21,886 nucleotides of DNA. It comes from an uncultured Oscillospiraceae bacterium (GTDB taxonomy: Bacteria > Bacillota > Clostridia > Oscillospirales > Oscillospiraceae). Under the pieces are notes generated by a model. It saw nothing but the letters and a program-made list of their open reading frames with translations, made no database searches and was not told the DNA's origin. A program made the translations under genes and the position numbers. Position 1 is the first letter of the stretch, and every line of letters starts with the position of its first letter. Shown one piece after another: positions 1 through 6,160 of this stretch. The stretch covers positions 1-21,886 of the forward strand of contig CAJTOE010000021.1 of NCBI GenBank assembly GCA_910577805.1, written 5' to 3'.

Positions 1-237
1 GGGCATGTGAACAACACCCGGTATGCGGATTTTGCCTGCGACGCGGTAGGGATGCCCCGTCCGGGGCAGTTTTTGTCGGAGCTGCGGCTGGGATACCTGG
101 CTGAGTGCCGGATTGGGGAGGTGCTGGAGATTTCCGCCGGCGGAGCGCCGGACCGGCCCTTTGTGCTGGGGTGCGACGCAGAGGGGAAGGCCCGGTTTGA
201 AGCAGAGCTTGTGTTCCGGGCACTTCCCCTCGATTAG
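1..237 (+). CDS. Acyl-ACP thioesterase family protein, 3' end only
   Basis: The reading frame is open from the first base of the window and stops with TAG at 235-237, so the start lies outside. The visible 78 residues begin GHVNNTRYADF, which matches the HVNN-x-x-Y signature of hotdog-fold acyl-ACP thioesterases (FatA/FatB type); Asn and His of this motif are catalytic in that family. Such enzymes release free fatty acids from acyl carrier protein in the cytoplasm. What is visible is the second hotdog repeat and the C-terminal strand region. A 4-hydroxybenzoyl-CoA-type thioesterase is the main alternative, because the N-terminal half cannot be seen. No conventional terminator follows; the next structure downstream is a repeat element at 289. 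Confidence 0.75.
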   Translation, partial: GHVNNTRYADFACDAVGMPRPGQFLSELRLGYLAECRIGEVLEISAGGAPDRPFVLGCDAEGKARFEAELVFRALPLD

Positions 238-288
238 AGCGGTATTCAATTGCTGTCTGTTATTTTGGAATGCAGTGCGGCCCTTTGG

Positions 289-457
289 TTTCACCCTCAT
301 CCGTCACGGCTTCGCCGTGCCACCTTCCCCCGTGAGGGGGAAGGCTCGAACACTGGCACTTACCCCACTGCACAGTAGTATCGGTAGACGCAGCGATAAG
401 CCTTCCCCCTTGACGGGGGAAGGTGGCTGGCCGCAGGCCAGACGGATGAGGGTGAAA
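289..457. repeat. Modular inverted-repeat element, copy 1 (169 bp)
   Basis: The element is bounded by perfect 17-base inverted repeats: TTTCACCCTCATCCGTC at 289-305 and its reverse complement at 441-457. Just inside the left end is a hairpin CACGGC-TTC-GCCGTG and just inside the right end CTGGCC-GCA-GGCCAG. Next come two more C/G-rich hairpins (CCTTCCCCCGTGAGGGGGAAGG and CCTTCCCCCTTGACGGGGGAAGG, each with a 9-10 bp stem or close) around a core of about 55 bases. The core is the reverse complement of the core in copy 3. There is no open frame of protein character. It sits between the convergent thioesterase and ABC ATPase genes. It resembles a non-autonomous MITE or REP-like element, but neither a transposase nor a target duplication is visible. 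Confidence 0.85.
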
Positions 458-484
458 GGTTGAAGTTAGCACAGCAGTTTGTGA

Positions 485-505
485 GGCCCGCCCCCTGGGC
501 GGGCC
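485..505. other. Perfect GC hairpin downstream of the ABC ATPase gene
   Basis: GGCCCGCCC (485-493), loop CCT, GGGCGGGCC (497-505) form a perfect 9 bp stem 17 bases beyond the stop codon of the minus-strand ATPase gene. No T-run follows on either strand, so it is not a canonical intrinsic terminator. It may protect the 3' end of the ABC operon mRNA or act together with the adjacent repeat. Confidence 0.5.
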
Positions 506-522
506 ATTCCTCTGCCCATAGC

Positions 523-1065
523 TCAATATTCCACCACCTGGTCGGCCAGTTGCAGGACCTGTTTCTCGTGGGAAACCAAAATCACCGGCGCACCCAGCCC
601 CTTCAGCACATTCATCAGCCGAATCACCCGCTCCGGGTCCACGCCCGTAAAAGGCTCGTCCAGCAAATAGACCTCCCCGCCCAGCGCCAACGTCCGGGCC
701 AGGGCCAGCCGCCGTCCCATCCCGCCGGACAGTGCCGCAGGATACGCTTTTTCTTCCCCCAGCAGGTCCACCGCCGCCAGCCAGGGACCCGGCAGGGCCT
801 TGACATCCGTCAAATGCTGTTCCACCGTCCGCCAGGGGAGCAGACGGTTTTCCTGGAATAAAAACGCGATCTTCTCCTGCGGCGGCGCAAATACCGTCCC
901 CGCCTGAAGTTCCTGCAAGCCCGCCAGCACCCGCAGGAGAGTCGTCTTGCCGCACCCGGAGGGACCCGTCAGAGCGGTCACGCCCGTTTCCGGCAGCAGC
1001 AGCGTGAAATCCTCCCAAATCTGCTTTTCTCCAAAGGACAAAAAGGCATGTTCAACTCCCAGCAT
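523..1065 (-). CDS. ABC transporter ATP-binding protein, NitT/TauT (SsuB/TauB) type, short form
   Basis: This is the ATPase of a nitrate/sulfonate/taurine-type importer; it would energise uptake at the inner face of the membrane. The 180 residues show Walker A GPSGCGKT (34-41), Q-loop Q71, signature LSGGM (112-116), Walker B VYLLDEP (132-138) and the switch His H166. The ATG at 1065 was chosen because GGGGAGGA precedes it and it starts just before the first beta strand; a longer open frame upstream runs through the permease gene. It overlaps the permease stop by 14 bases, so the two are translationally coupled. The protein ends 14 residues after the H-loop, clearly shorter than the roughly 240-260 residues usual for SsuB/TauB, so the C-terminal tail is missing. 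The core motifs are intact, so it is probably functional. Confidence 0.9.
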   Translation of the reverse strand: MLGVEHAFLSFGEKQIWEDFTLLLPETGVTALTGPSGCGKTTLLRVLAGLQELQAGTVFAPPQEKIAFLFQENRLLPWRTVEQHLTDVKALPGPWLAAVDLLGEEKAYPAALSGGMGRRLALARTLALGGEVYLLDEPFTGVDPERVIRLMNVLKGLGAPVILVSHEKQVLQLADQVVEY

Positions 1066-1822
1066 AGCGTCCTCCCCGGCGCAGAAGCGCATATAAAAAT
1101 CCCTCCAGGGCCAGGCTGAGGGCCACGACAAGAATCGTCCAGGCGAACAGCGCCGGGGTGTCGATGGCGCTGCGGGCGTACTGCATCTGGGTCCCAATCG
1201 CCAGCTTTGGCATACAGATGACCTCCGCCGCCACGCCGGATTTCCAGGCTAACCCCATACCGGTGGTCAGGGCGGAGAGCAGATAGGGCCACACGCTGGG
1301 GATATGCACCAGCAAAATAGTCTTACTGCGGGAGAACCGGCAGAGCTTTGCCATCTCCAACAGCTTGGGGTCCACCTCCCGAAGGCCCTGGGAAACGCCC
1401 CCCCAGATCACCGGCGTGACCATCATGGCGGCAATCACCGCCGGGACCAAATCCCGCCGTGTCCACAGCAGCACCAGCAGAATAAACGACACCACCGGCG
1501 CGGCCCGGACGATGCGCAGGGCGGGGGAGATCAGCACATCCGCCCACCAGAAGGACCGGGTCAGCCCGGCCAGCAGAACGCCCAGCACGCCGCCCGCGCC
1601 TAAGCCCAGCACGATACGCCCCAGGGAGGCGGCAGTCGTGTGCCAGAACTGGGGGGCGGCGGCAAGCTGGAGGATTTTTTCTCCCACCAGCAGGGGGGAG
1701 GGCAATAGGATAGGCTGACCGATATGAGCGGCGGCAAGGCTCCAGACCCCCAGCCAGAAGGCCAGGGGCAGGAGCCATTTTTTCAGGATTTCGGGGGCTT
1801 TATGGCATATAGTAGAAGTCAT
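1052..1822 (-). CDS. ABC transporter permease, NitT/TauT (SsuC/TauC) type
   Basis: This 256-residue membrane protein has about six hydrophobic segments, starting with KKWLLPLAFWLGVWSLAAA. It carries the cytoplasmic coupling (EAA-like) stretch EMAKLCRFSRSKTILLVHIP at roughly two thirds of its length, which docks on the ATPase. Length and layout fit the BPD_transp_1 permeases of the NitT/TauT group. The start is uncertain: tandem ATGs at 1825 and 1822 lie inside the end of the binding-protein gene, giving an overlap of about 23 bases and no strong ribosome site, which suggests translation by coupling. Its stop overlaps the ATPase start. The substrate cannot be read from the permease. Confidence 0.88.
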   Translation of the reverse strand: MTSTICHKAPEILKKWLLPLAFWLGVWSLAAAHIGQPILLPSPLLVGEKILQLAAAPQFWHTTAASLGRIVLGLGAGGVLGVLLAGLTRSFWWADVLISPALRIVRAAPVVSFILLVLLWTRRDLVPAVIAAMMVTPVIWGGVSQGLREVDPKLLEMAKLCRFSRSKTILLVHIPSVWPYLLSALTTGMGLAWKSGVAAEVICMPKLAIGTQMQYARSAIDTPALFAWTILVVALSLALEGFLYALLRRGGRYAGS

Positions 1823-2858
1823 CATAGGGCAGCATACCGCCGATAGAATCCGGGCCGGCCTGGAACAGAACCTGATAATAGGTTTGCAGCTGGTTGCGCA
1901 TCTCCTCGCCCGCAATAAAAGTCAGGTTGCACATGGGAATGGCATGGAACGCAATGTCCGCATTGGCGGTCAGGCCCAGATCAGCCACCAGCTGGGACTT
2001 CACTCCAGGCGCGGAGGAAGTTGCGTCTCCGCTCTGCATATAGACGATGGAGTCGGTATATTCCTCCAAAAAGTCGGTGACAGCCTGGGGGTTCTGCTGA
2101 ATAAACTCCGTCCGGGCCACCACACAGCCCATGGGAAGCACAGTCCCCACTGTTTCCTCCCAAATGTCGGACAGGCTCAGGGCAAAGCGAATCGTCCCCT
2201 GCCCCTGCATCCCCAGGGCGGTGGCGGCGGGGACCGGGAGCATACACACGCCGTCCTCGCTCTCCAGCATGTTTGCGTTGATTTCCTGGGGGGTGAGCCA
2301 CTCGATCTCCGCCTCCACGCCGTTGTCCGCCAGCAGCTTGTTCAAGATAAACTCCGGGTTGGCGCCTTTTCCGGTGGCCCAGATGGTCCGGCCCTGCAAA
2401 TCGGAGATGGACTGCACGCTCTCGCCCTTTTCCAGGACATACAGCACGCCCAGGGTGTTGATGGCCAGCACCTGTATGCCGCCGTCGGTCTGGTTGGCCA
2501 GATTGGCGGCCATGTTGGTGGCGATGGCGGCAATGTCCGTCTCGCCGCTGGTGAGGGCCGCGACGACTTGCGCGTTTTCGGACACCACCTCAAAATTGTA
2601 ATCGTTCAAGGTGTGGTCCAGGTTATTGTCCAGCATCAGCTTGGCCGCGCCCACGCCGGTGGGGCCGGAAAGCACCATCATATTGACCTGGGTACGGGCC
2701 TCCGGTTCCGGAACGCCGGGCTGGGATACATCCGGAGGGCTGGAGCTGGAAACAGGGCTGGACGCGGAGCTGGTGGGTGCTTGCGTCTCCTTCGGCCCGC
2801 AGGCGGCCAGGGAGAACAGCAGAGCCAGGCTCAGGAACAGGGAAAGGGTCTTTTTCAT
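1800..2858 (-). CDS. ABC transporter substrate-binding lipoprotein (NitT/TauT-like)
   Basis: The 352-residue protein starts with a lipoprotein signal peptide, MKKTLSLFLSLALLFSLAAC, with the lipobox LAAC and Cys20 as the lipidation site. A Ser/Pro-rich linker follows (about 25-50), then an alpha/beta binding domain with phrases typical of the SsuA/TauA/NMT1-like group (LSGPTGVGAAKL near 60, SGETDIAAIATNMAAN near 110, DLQGRTIWATGKGANPEF near 150). It should capture the substrate outside the membrane and deliver it to the permease. The ATG at 2858 is preferred over the one at 2870 because GAGGA lies just upstream of it. It begins 13 bases after the regulator gene. The ligand is unknown: sulfonates, taurine, nitrate analogues or thiamine precursors are all possible in this family. 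Confidence 0.88.
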   Translation of the reverse strand: MKKTLSLFLSLALLFSLAACGPKETQAPTSSASSPVSSSSPPDVSQPGVPEPEARTQVNMMVLSGPTGVGAAKLMLDNNLDHTLNDYNFEVVSENAQVVAALTSGETDIAAIATNMAANLANQTDGGIQVLAINTLGVLYVLEKGESVQSISDLQGRTIWATGKGANPEFILNKLLADNGVEAEIEWLTPQEINANMLESEDGVCMLPVPAATALGMQGQGTIRFALSLSDIWEETVGTVLPMGCVVARTEFIQQNPQAVTDFLEEYTDSIVYMQSGDATSSAPGVKSQLVADLGLTANADIAFHAIPMCNLTFIAGEEMRNQLQTYYQVLFQAGPDSIGGMLPYDDFYYMP

Positions 2859-2871
2859 AAAAATCCTCATT

Positions 2872-3534
2872 TCATTGTGTGATATAGGCTTGCAGGGCAG
2901 GGATATTGGGCAGGAATACGTTTTTTCCCTCCCGGCGGATCAAGCCGTCCTCCTCCAAACGCTGAAACGCCCGATAGAGGGTAGCCCGTCCGATGGACAG
3001 CCGCCGGGCCAGCTCCGCGGCGGAGAGCGACACCACCCCCTGCTGCTGTTCGCACAGCAGATACCGGGCCAGTTTTACCTCCGCGCCGGGCTGGGCAAGG
3101 GACTGGATGCGTCCGCTCAGGAAATGGATGCGCTGGGCCAGGTAGCGCAGGTAGTTGTGCCGGACCAGGGGTTCCCGTTCCAGGAGCTGGTCCACCAGGC
3201 TTTGGGTAAAAAATAGGGCCTGGACCGGAGAGAGCGGAATAAGCACCGCGGCGTAATCCCCCTCGTGGAACAGGGAGGACGCGCCGAACAGGTCTCCCGG
3301 CCCCAGAACGTTGAATGGAAGGCGCTGCTGGCGCACCTGAAGCTGGCCCTCCAGCACCAGACCTAGCCGCGGCTGGGCGTTGGGGGGCTGGTGGAGGGTC
3401 GCGCCTGACACAAAGGATTCCAGCGTACAATCCGGGCGGTTCAGCACTTGTTCCAGCAGGGCGGGGGCGCAGGAGCGGAACAGGGGGCAGCTTCCCAGCA
3501 GGTCGAGCTGGTGCTGTGTCAGCAGGATAGCCAT
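2872..3534 (-). CDS. Crp/Fnr-family transcriptional regulator
   Basis: The protein (220 residues) has an N-terminal cyclic-nucleotide-binding-like beta barrel (about 10-120, including LGPGDLFGASSLF near 80), a long dimer helix, and a C-terminal winged helix-turn-helix (about 150-215) with the recognition stretch LSIGRATLYRAFQRLEEDGL. No Cys cluster of the Fnr iron-sulfur type is present at the N-terminus. The ATG at 3534 was chosen over 3588 because GGAGG precedes it and because the predicted transcription start lies between the two. It is the first gene of the ABC operon, with the binding-protein gene 13 bases downstream, so it most likely controls that importer. The effector is unknown. Confidence 0.9.
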   Translation of the reverse strand: MAILLTQHQLDLLGSCPLFRSCAPALLEQVLNRPDCTLESFVSGATLHQPPNAQPRLGLVLEGQLQVRQQRLPFNVLGPGDLFGASSLFHEGDYAAVLIPLSPVQALFFTQSLVDQLLEREPLVRHNYLRYLAQRIHFLSGRIQSLAQPGAEVKLARYLLCEQQQGVVSLSAAELARRLSIGRATLYRAFQRLEEDGLIRREGKNVFLPNIPALQAYITQ

Positions 3535-3555
3535 AAATAGAAGGACCTCCGAATC

Positions 3556-3571
3556 TGTCTCAAATGAGACA
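3556..3571. promoter_or_regulatory. Predicted autoregulatory Crp-type operator
   Basis: TGTCTCAAATGAGACA is a perfect 16 bp palindrome and fits the Crp/Fnr layout of 5 bp half-sites separated by 6 bp (TGTCT-N6-AGACA). It lies inside a larger imperfect inverted repeat, CCTCCGAAT at 3546-3554 matched by ATTCGGAGG at 3571-3579. It covers the expected transcription start of the regulator gene, so binding there would repress. The regulator's ribosome site is in the left outer arm and could be masked in the RNA hairpin. Confidence 0.65.
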
Positions 3572-3576
3572 TTCGG

Positions 3577-3605
3577 AGGATACCACATTTTTGCAGAAAA
3601 GTCAA
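3577..3605 (-). promoter_or_regulatory. Promoter of the Crp/ABC operon
   Basis: On the minus strand TTGACT (3600-3605) and TATCCT (3577-3582) are separated by exactly 17 bases, a good sigma-A promoter. Initiation would fall near 3570, within the palindrome and upstream of the ATG at 3534. It also argues against the alternative ATG at 3588, which would lie upstream of the transcript. Confidence 0.75.
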
Positions 3606-3678
3606 GGCGGGACTTGCAGAGTCCCTTGTAAGGAAAGTGTTGCTGGGATATAACTTCGGCGGTTTCTACAAAAGCATA

Positions 3679-3707
3679 TTGAAATAACAGGAGCCCTGTG
3701 CTATAAT
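3679..3707 (+). promoter_or_regulatory. Promoter of the AT-rich island genes
   Basis: TTGAAA (3679-3684), a 17-base spacer, and TATAAT (3702-3707) form a near-consensus sigma-A promoter 40 bases upstream of the membrane protease-like gene. It is back to back with the Crp operon promoter. Confidence 0.75.
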
Positions 3708-3746
3708 CGGATCGAAAAATTCCAGTTTGTAGGGGTGGTAAAATTT

Positions 3747-4277
3747 ATGAATCAAAAAGTAAAAAAAATTATATTTTTATTTATAAGCCTTATATTCAGC
3801 GTTCCTGCATATATCATCTTGCACGAGGCGGGACATTCTCTGGTGGCTATACTTTGTGGTGCAAAAATAACGAAATTCAGCATTTTTGAAGCGTATATGA
3901 ATTATGATGGTGGCGTATTTACAGAAACGTCATTATCGCTTTTTAATATTGCTGGTATGCTATTGCCAGTTCTATTATCTATAGCGTATATGATGTTTTA
4001 TAGAAGTACAAGTGTTAATCAATTTTATAGAATTTTCTCTTTTATCGCTTTGGTTATGCCAATAGGAGCTATCGGTTCATGGATTTTTGTTCCTATATTA
4101 TATTTGTTTGACATGGCACCCGCAGAAGATGATGTGTCAAAGTTTATAGTATCTTCTGGTATAGCCCCTTGGATAGTGGTGTTGGGTGCTATTATGCTTT
4201 TGGTTAGTTGTGTTTTTTTTGCTTGGAAGAAAAAGATTGTGCAAAACTATTGGAGCGCAGTTACATTTGAGGTATAA
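3747..4277 (+). CDS. Small integral membrane protein with HEAGH motif, putative M50-like zinc metallopeptidase
   Basis: The protein has 176 residues. A first hydrophobic helix (about 8-25) runs into HEAGH at 26-30, the HExxH zinc-site pattern of intramembrane (site-2-type, M50) peptidases, followed by GAKITKFSIF, like the small M50B-type proteins. Further hydrophobic helices lie near 60-80, 88-112 and 138-160. An acidic pair (DMAPAEDD, near 115-122) could supply the third metal ligand, but the usual second M50 motif (LDG or NxxPxxxxDG) is not seen, so proteolytic activity is uncertain. The ATG at 3747 is preceded by AGGGGTGG; an in-frame GTG at 3735 overlaps that site. The gene is strikingly AT-rich compared with both flanks, suggesting recent transfer. 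Substrate and role are unknown. Confidence 0.75.
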   Translation: MNQKVKKIIFLFISLIFSVPAYIILHEAGHSLVAILCGAKITKFSIFEAYMNYDGGVFTETSLSLFNIAGMLLPVLLSIAYMMFYRSTSVNQFYRIFSFIALVMPIGAIGSWIFVPILYLFDMAPAEDDVSKFIVSSGIAPWIVVLGAIMLLVSCVFFAWKKKIVQNYWSAVTFEV

Positions 4278-4337
4278 AATAGATAACCAATAGAAAGTTA
4301 ATCTATAAATCGGGATTTGCAGGAGGAAGAATACGGC

Positions 4338-4529
4338 ATGAAAAGCAACAGGTGGACCCTTATTACCGCTCTTTTACCCCTTTTAGCAAGCTGTTGTTTT
4401 GCAGCTGCGGCAACTACTGGTCAAGCTGAAAAGACTCCAAAAGTTTTATTTTGCATAGCCGCCCTTTGTTTTTTGGTGGGCGGCGTCGGCTTCCTCTGCA
4501 CCTATATCAAAAGCAAAAAGAAAACTTAA
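4338..4529 (+). CDS. Small membrane protein of unknown function (63 aa)
   Basis: I do not recognise a family. The 63 residues contain two hydrophobic stretches (about 7-25, LITALLPLLASCCFAAAA, and 36-56, VLFCIAALCFLVGGVGFLC) joined by a short polar loop, and a basic tail KSKKKT. This fits a small two-helix membrane protein. AGGAGG lies 11 bases upstream of the ATG at 4338. It follows the HEAGH protein by 60 bases with no promoter or terminator evident between them and shares its lower GC, so the two are probably one transcript ending at the hairpin at 4552. It might be a partner or substrate of the putative protease, which is inference only. Confidence 0.65.
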   Translation: MKSNRWTLITALLPLLASCCFAAAATTGQAEKTPKVLFCIAALCFLVGGVGFLCTYIKSKKKT

Positions 4530-4551
4530 ATAAGGTTAATTCCAGTTTATT

Positions 4552-4586
4552 GGGCGGCCATCCAGTAATGGGTGGCTGCCCGTTTT
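4552..4586 (+). terminator. Intrinsic terminator of the AT-rich two-gene unit
   Basis: GGGCGGCCATCC (4552-4563) pairs with GGGTGGCTGCCC (4570-4581) as a 12 bp stem including two G-U pairs, with loop AGTAAT, and TTTT follows at 4583-4586. It lies 22 bases after the stop of the small membrane protein. Confidence 0.8.
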
Positions 4587-4664
4587 GGATATTTTGACGA
4601 GTGGTTTGACGAAGCGGCCTTCAGCAACACGAATCTGAAAAGGGACCTTGTAGAGCGCATTTGA
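4569..4664 (+). pseudogene. Possible C-terminal gene remnant (31 codons)
   Basis: Between a TAA at 4566 and the TGA at 4662-4664 one frame reads as protein-like sequence containing FGYFDEWFDEAAFSNTNLKR and ending DLVERI. It has no start codon of its own with a ribosome site. Its left part overlaps the terminator. It could be the tail of a gene destroyed when the AT-rich island or the neighbouring repeat arrived. I do not recognise the family, and a chance open frame of this length is possible. Confidence 0.25.
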
Positions 4665-4695
4665 ATTTGTAAAGCTGGGGGAGGCCTTTGGTTTT

Positions 4696-4958
4696 TTCAC
4701 CCTCATCCGTCTGGCCTGCGGCCAGGTCCCCTACCCCCTCTGTCTCGCTACGCTCGACATCTCCCCCTGACAGGGGGAGTCGGCCTTCCCCCGTGAGGAG
4801 GAAGGCTTATCGGTGCGGCTTTCGATACTATAGAGCAGTGAACTGTGGGACTCGACCCCCTGGCGGGTCATTTCCCACAGACTTCTGTTCACCACCAAAG
4901 CCTTCCCCCTTGACGGGGGAAGGTGGCACCGCCGCAGGCGGTGACGGATGAGGGTGAA
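4696..4958. repeat. Modular inverted-repeat element, copy 2 (about 263 bp)
   Basis: TTCACCCTCATCCGTC at the left end matches GACGGATGAGGGTGAA at 4943-4958. The left inner hairpin is CTGGCC-TGC-GGCCAG and the right one CACCGCC-GCA-GGCGGTG. This copy carries an extra module at 4726-4783 (including TCCCCCTGACAGGGGGAG and GTCTCGCTACGCTCGAC), which in copy 3 is on the other side and inverted. The core CTTATCGGTGCG...CGATACTA is in the same direction as in copy 3. The right end touches the stop codon of the thioesterase gene at 4959. It fills the gap between the convergent AT-rich unit and that gene. Confidence 0.85.
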
Positions 4959-5384
4959 TCACACCTCCGTCATAAAAAACGTAAACGTCCCGGCAGCCAC
5001 AGTCCGGCCAGCGCTGTCCGTCAGCTCCACCTGAATCACCCGTAATGTCCGGCCCATCTTTTTCGGGACAGCCCGGCAGAAAATTTTCGGCCCGCCGGCC
5101 GTGCGCAGAAACTCGAAGGACTCGTTTGCGGTCACACAATCCCCGCCCCGGCTGCACGCACAGCAGCCCGCCACCGTGTCTGCCAGGGTGACCAAGGCCC
5201 CGCCGTGGACGTATCCGCCGGGGTTGATGCTGTCCGGCCCCACCGCAAGCTCGCCCTCACATAAATCATGCTCCACCTTGGTGATGGTGACTCCGTTTTC
5301 AAAAGAGAACTGGTGGGGGACATTGACCAGGGATTTGATTTCACGTTCGATTTGCGTTTGGTCCAAAGAAAAACCTTCTTTCAT
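4959..5384 (-). CDS. PaaI-like hotdog-fold thioesterase
   Basis: The 141-residue single hotdog domain has the PaaI/YbgC-type core NPGGYVHGGALVTLADTVAG (about 54-73), where the HGG and Asp positions form the acyl-CoA thioester active site, and the usual ending with TFTFFMTEV. Such enzymes hydrolyse acyl-CoAs, often aromatic or medium-chain, as homotetramers in the cytosol. The open frame continues far upstream, but family similarity begins here. The ATG at 5384 has no clear ribosome site; an in-frame TTG at 5366 has AGAAGG 7 bases upstream and may be the true start. The stop codon abuts repeat copy 2. The gene is divergent from the ferritin-like gene. Confidence 0.85.
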   Translation of the reverse strand: MKEGFSLDQTQIEREIKSLVNVPHQFSFENGVTITKVEHDLCEGELAVGPDSINPGGYVHGGALVTLADTVAGCCACSRGGDCVTANESFEFLRTAGGPKIFCRAVPKKMGRTLRVIQVELTDSAGRTVAAGTFTFFMTEV

Positions 5385-5474
5385 GAGAAAATAGGAGCAA
5401 TCCGCCGCCCCAGGCATAGAATGAAGAAAGCGCCTTGCCGCTTTTGCTTTGATTTCTTGTAAGGAGGGACATAC

Positions 5475-6152
5475 ATGGAACAAATTCCCGCTCAGCTGCC
5501 CGGAAATACCATCAATGGCGTGGACCCGGCCACGTTTCAGCGGGTCTGGAACCGGGTGATGCCCGACCAGAGCCTTAGCCCCATTGAGATGGACACCATC
5601 GAGCCGGTGCCGCCGGAACAGCCCATCCAACCGATTCAGCCGATTCAGCCCCCGGAGACCATCCAGCCAATCGAGCCGGTGGAGCCCGCGCCGCCGGAGG
5701 TCCCGGACCTGCCGGACTTGCCGGAGCCGCCGTCCGTCCAGCTTTTGCCCGCGCTGATGGACCAGCTTTACGCCGCCTGGCAGCGCAGCCAATGCCTGAC
5801 CCGGCAGACCTCCGGAAGCGTCAACCGGGTGTTTGCCAACAGCGCGGAGGAGCAGAGACGGGGCTTGAAGCGTCTGTCTGCCGCTTATTTTTTGCAATCC
5901 GGTCAGTGGTATACCCCCGGACGCACCCAAAACAACGCCCGTATGGGACAGAGCCGGACAGGCGGACTGCCCAATCTCCTCCGGGAGCGGTATCAGTGGG
6001 AGCGCCAGTGGGAGCAGACCTGCCGGCAGGCGGCGCAGGCGGTCCAGGACGAGGCTGTGCGCAGTCTTTTGAACTGTCTGGCCCAGGAGGCGGCGGGCCG
6101 GGCCGGGCAGATCCGCACCCTTCTGGAGCAGACCGTCCGCTTCTCTTGCTGA
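5475..6152 (+). CDS. Proline-rich ferritin-like protein of unknown function
   Basis: The 225 residues have three parts: a 40-residue N-terminal segment, a Pro/Glu/Ile repeat region (about 43-84, with tandem QPI units in QPIQPIQPIQPP and PIEPVEP), and a helical C-terminal domain (about 86-222). That domain has two helix pairs resembling a ferritin-like four-helix bundle (SAEEQRRGLKRLSAAYFL and LRERYQWERQWEQTCRQAA). Positions usually held by metal-binding His in ExxH pairs appear as Arg (EEQR, QEAAGR), so iron or manganese binding is doubtful. No signal peptide is present. AAGGAGGG sits 6 bases before the ATG. The lineage-specific architecture recalls spore-coat or scaffold proteins of Clostridia, but I would not assign a function. 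Confidence 0.75.
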   Translation: MEQIPAQLPGNTINGVDPATFQRVWNRVMPDQSLSPIEMDTIEPVPPEQPIQPIQPIQPPETIQPIEPVEPAPPEVPDLPDLPEPPSVQLLPALMDQLYAAWQRSQCLTRQTSGSVNRVFANSAEEQRRGLKRLSAAYFLQSGQWYTPGRTQNNARMGQSRTGGLPNLLRERYQWERQWEQTCRQAAQAVQDEAVRSLLNCLAQEAAGRAGQIRTLLEQTVRFSC

Positions 6153-6160
6153 AAAATGTC

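Noticed and set aside
289..457. The repeats as CRISPR
   Set aside because: There are no regularly spaced short direct repeats with unique spacers; the structure is dispersed, with inverted ends.
260..463. Short frames across the repeat elements as possible small proteins
   Set aside because: They simply translate palindromic C/G-rich repeat DNA, differ between copies, and lack ribosome sites.
1884..2882. A 332-codon plus-strand frame opposite the substrate-binding lipoprotein gene
   Set aside because: It is His/Gly/Gln-rich low-complexity translation of a GC-rich antisense strand, with no ribosome site or domain; the minus-strand lipoprotein is certain.
5385..5474. Clear promoters in the gap between the PaaI-like and ferritin-like genes
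   Set aside because: No pair of -35 and -10 boxes with acceptable match and spacing was found on either strand; only a short AAAGCG/CGCTTT hairpin is present.
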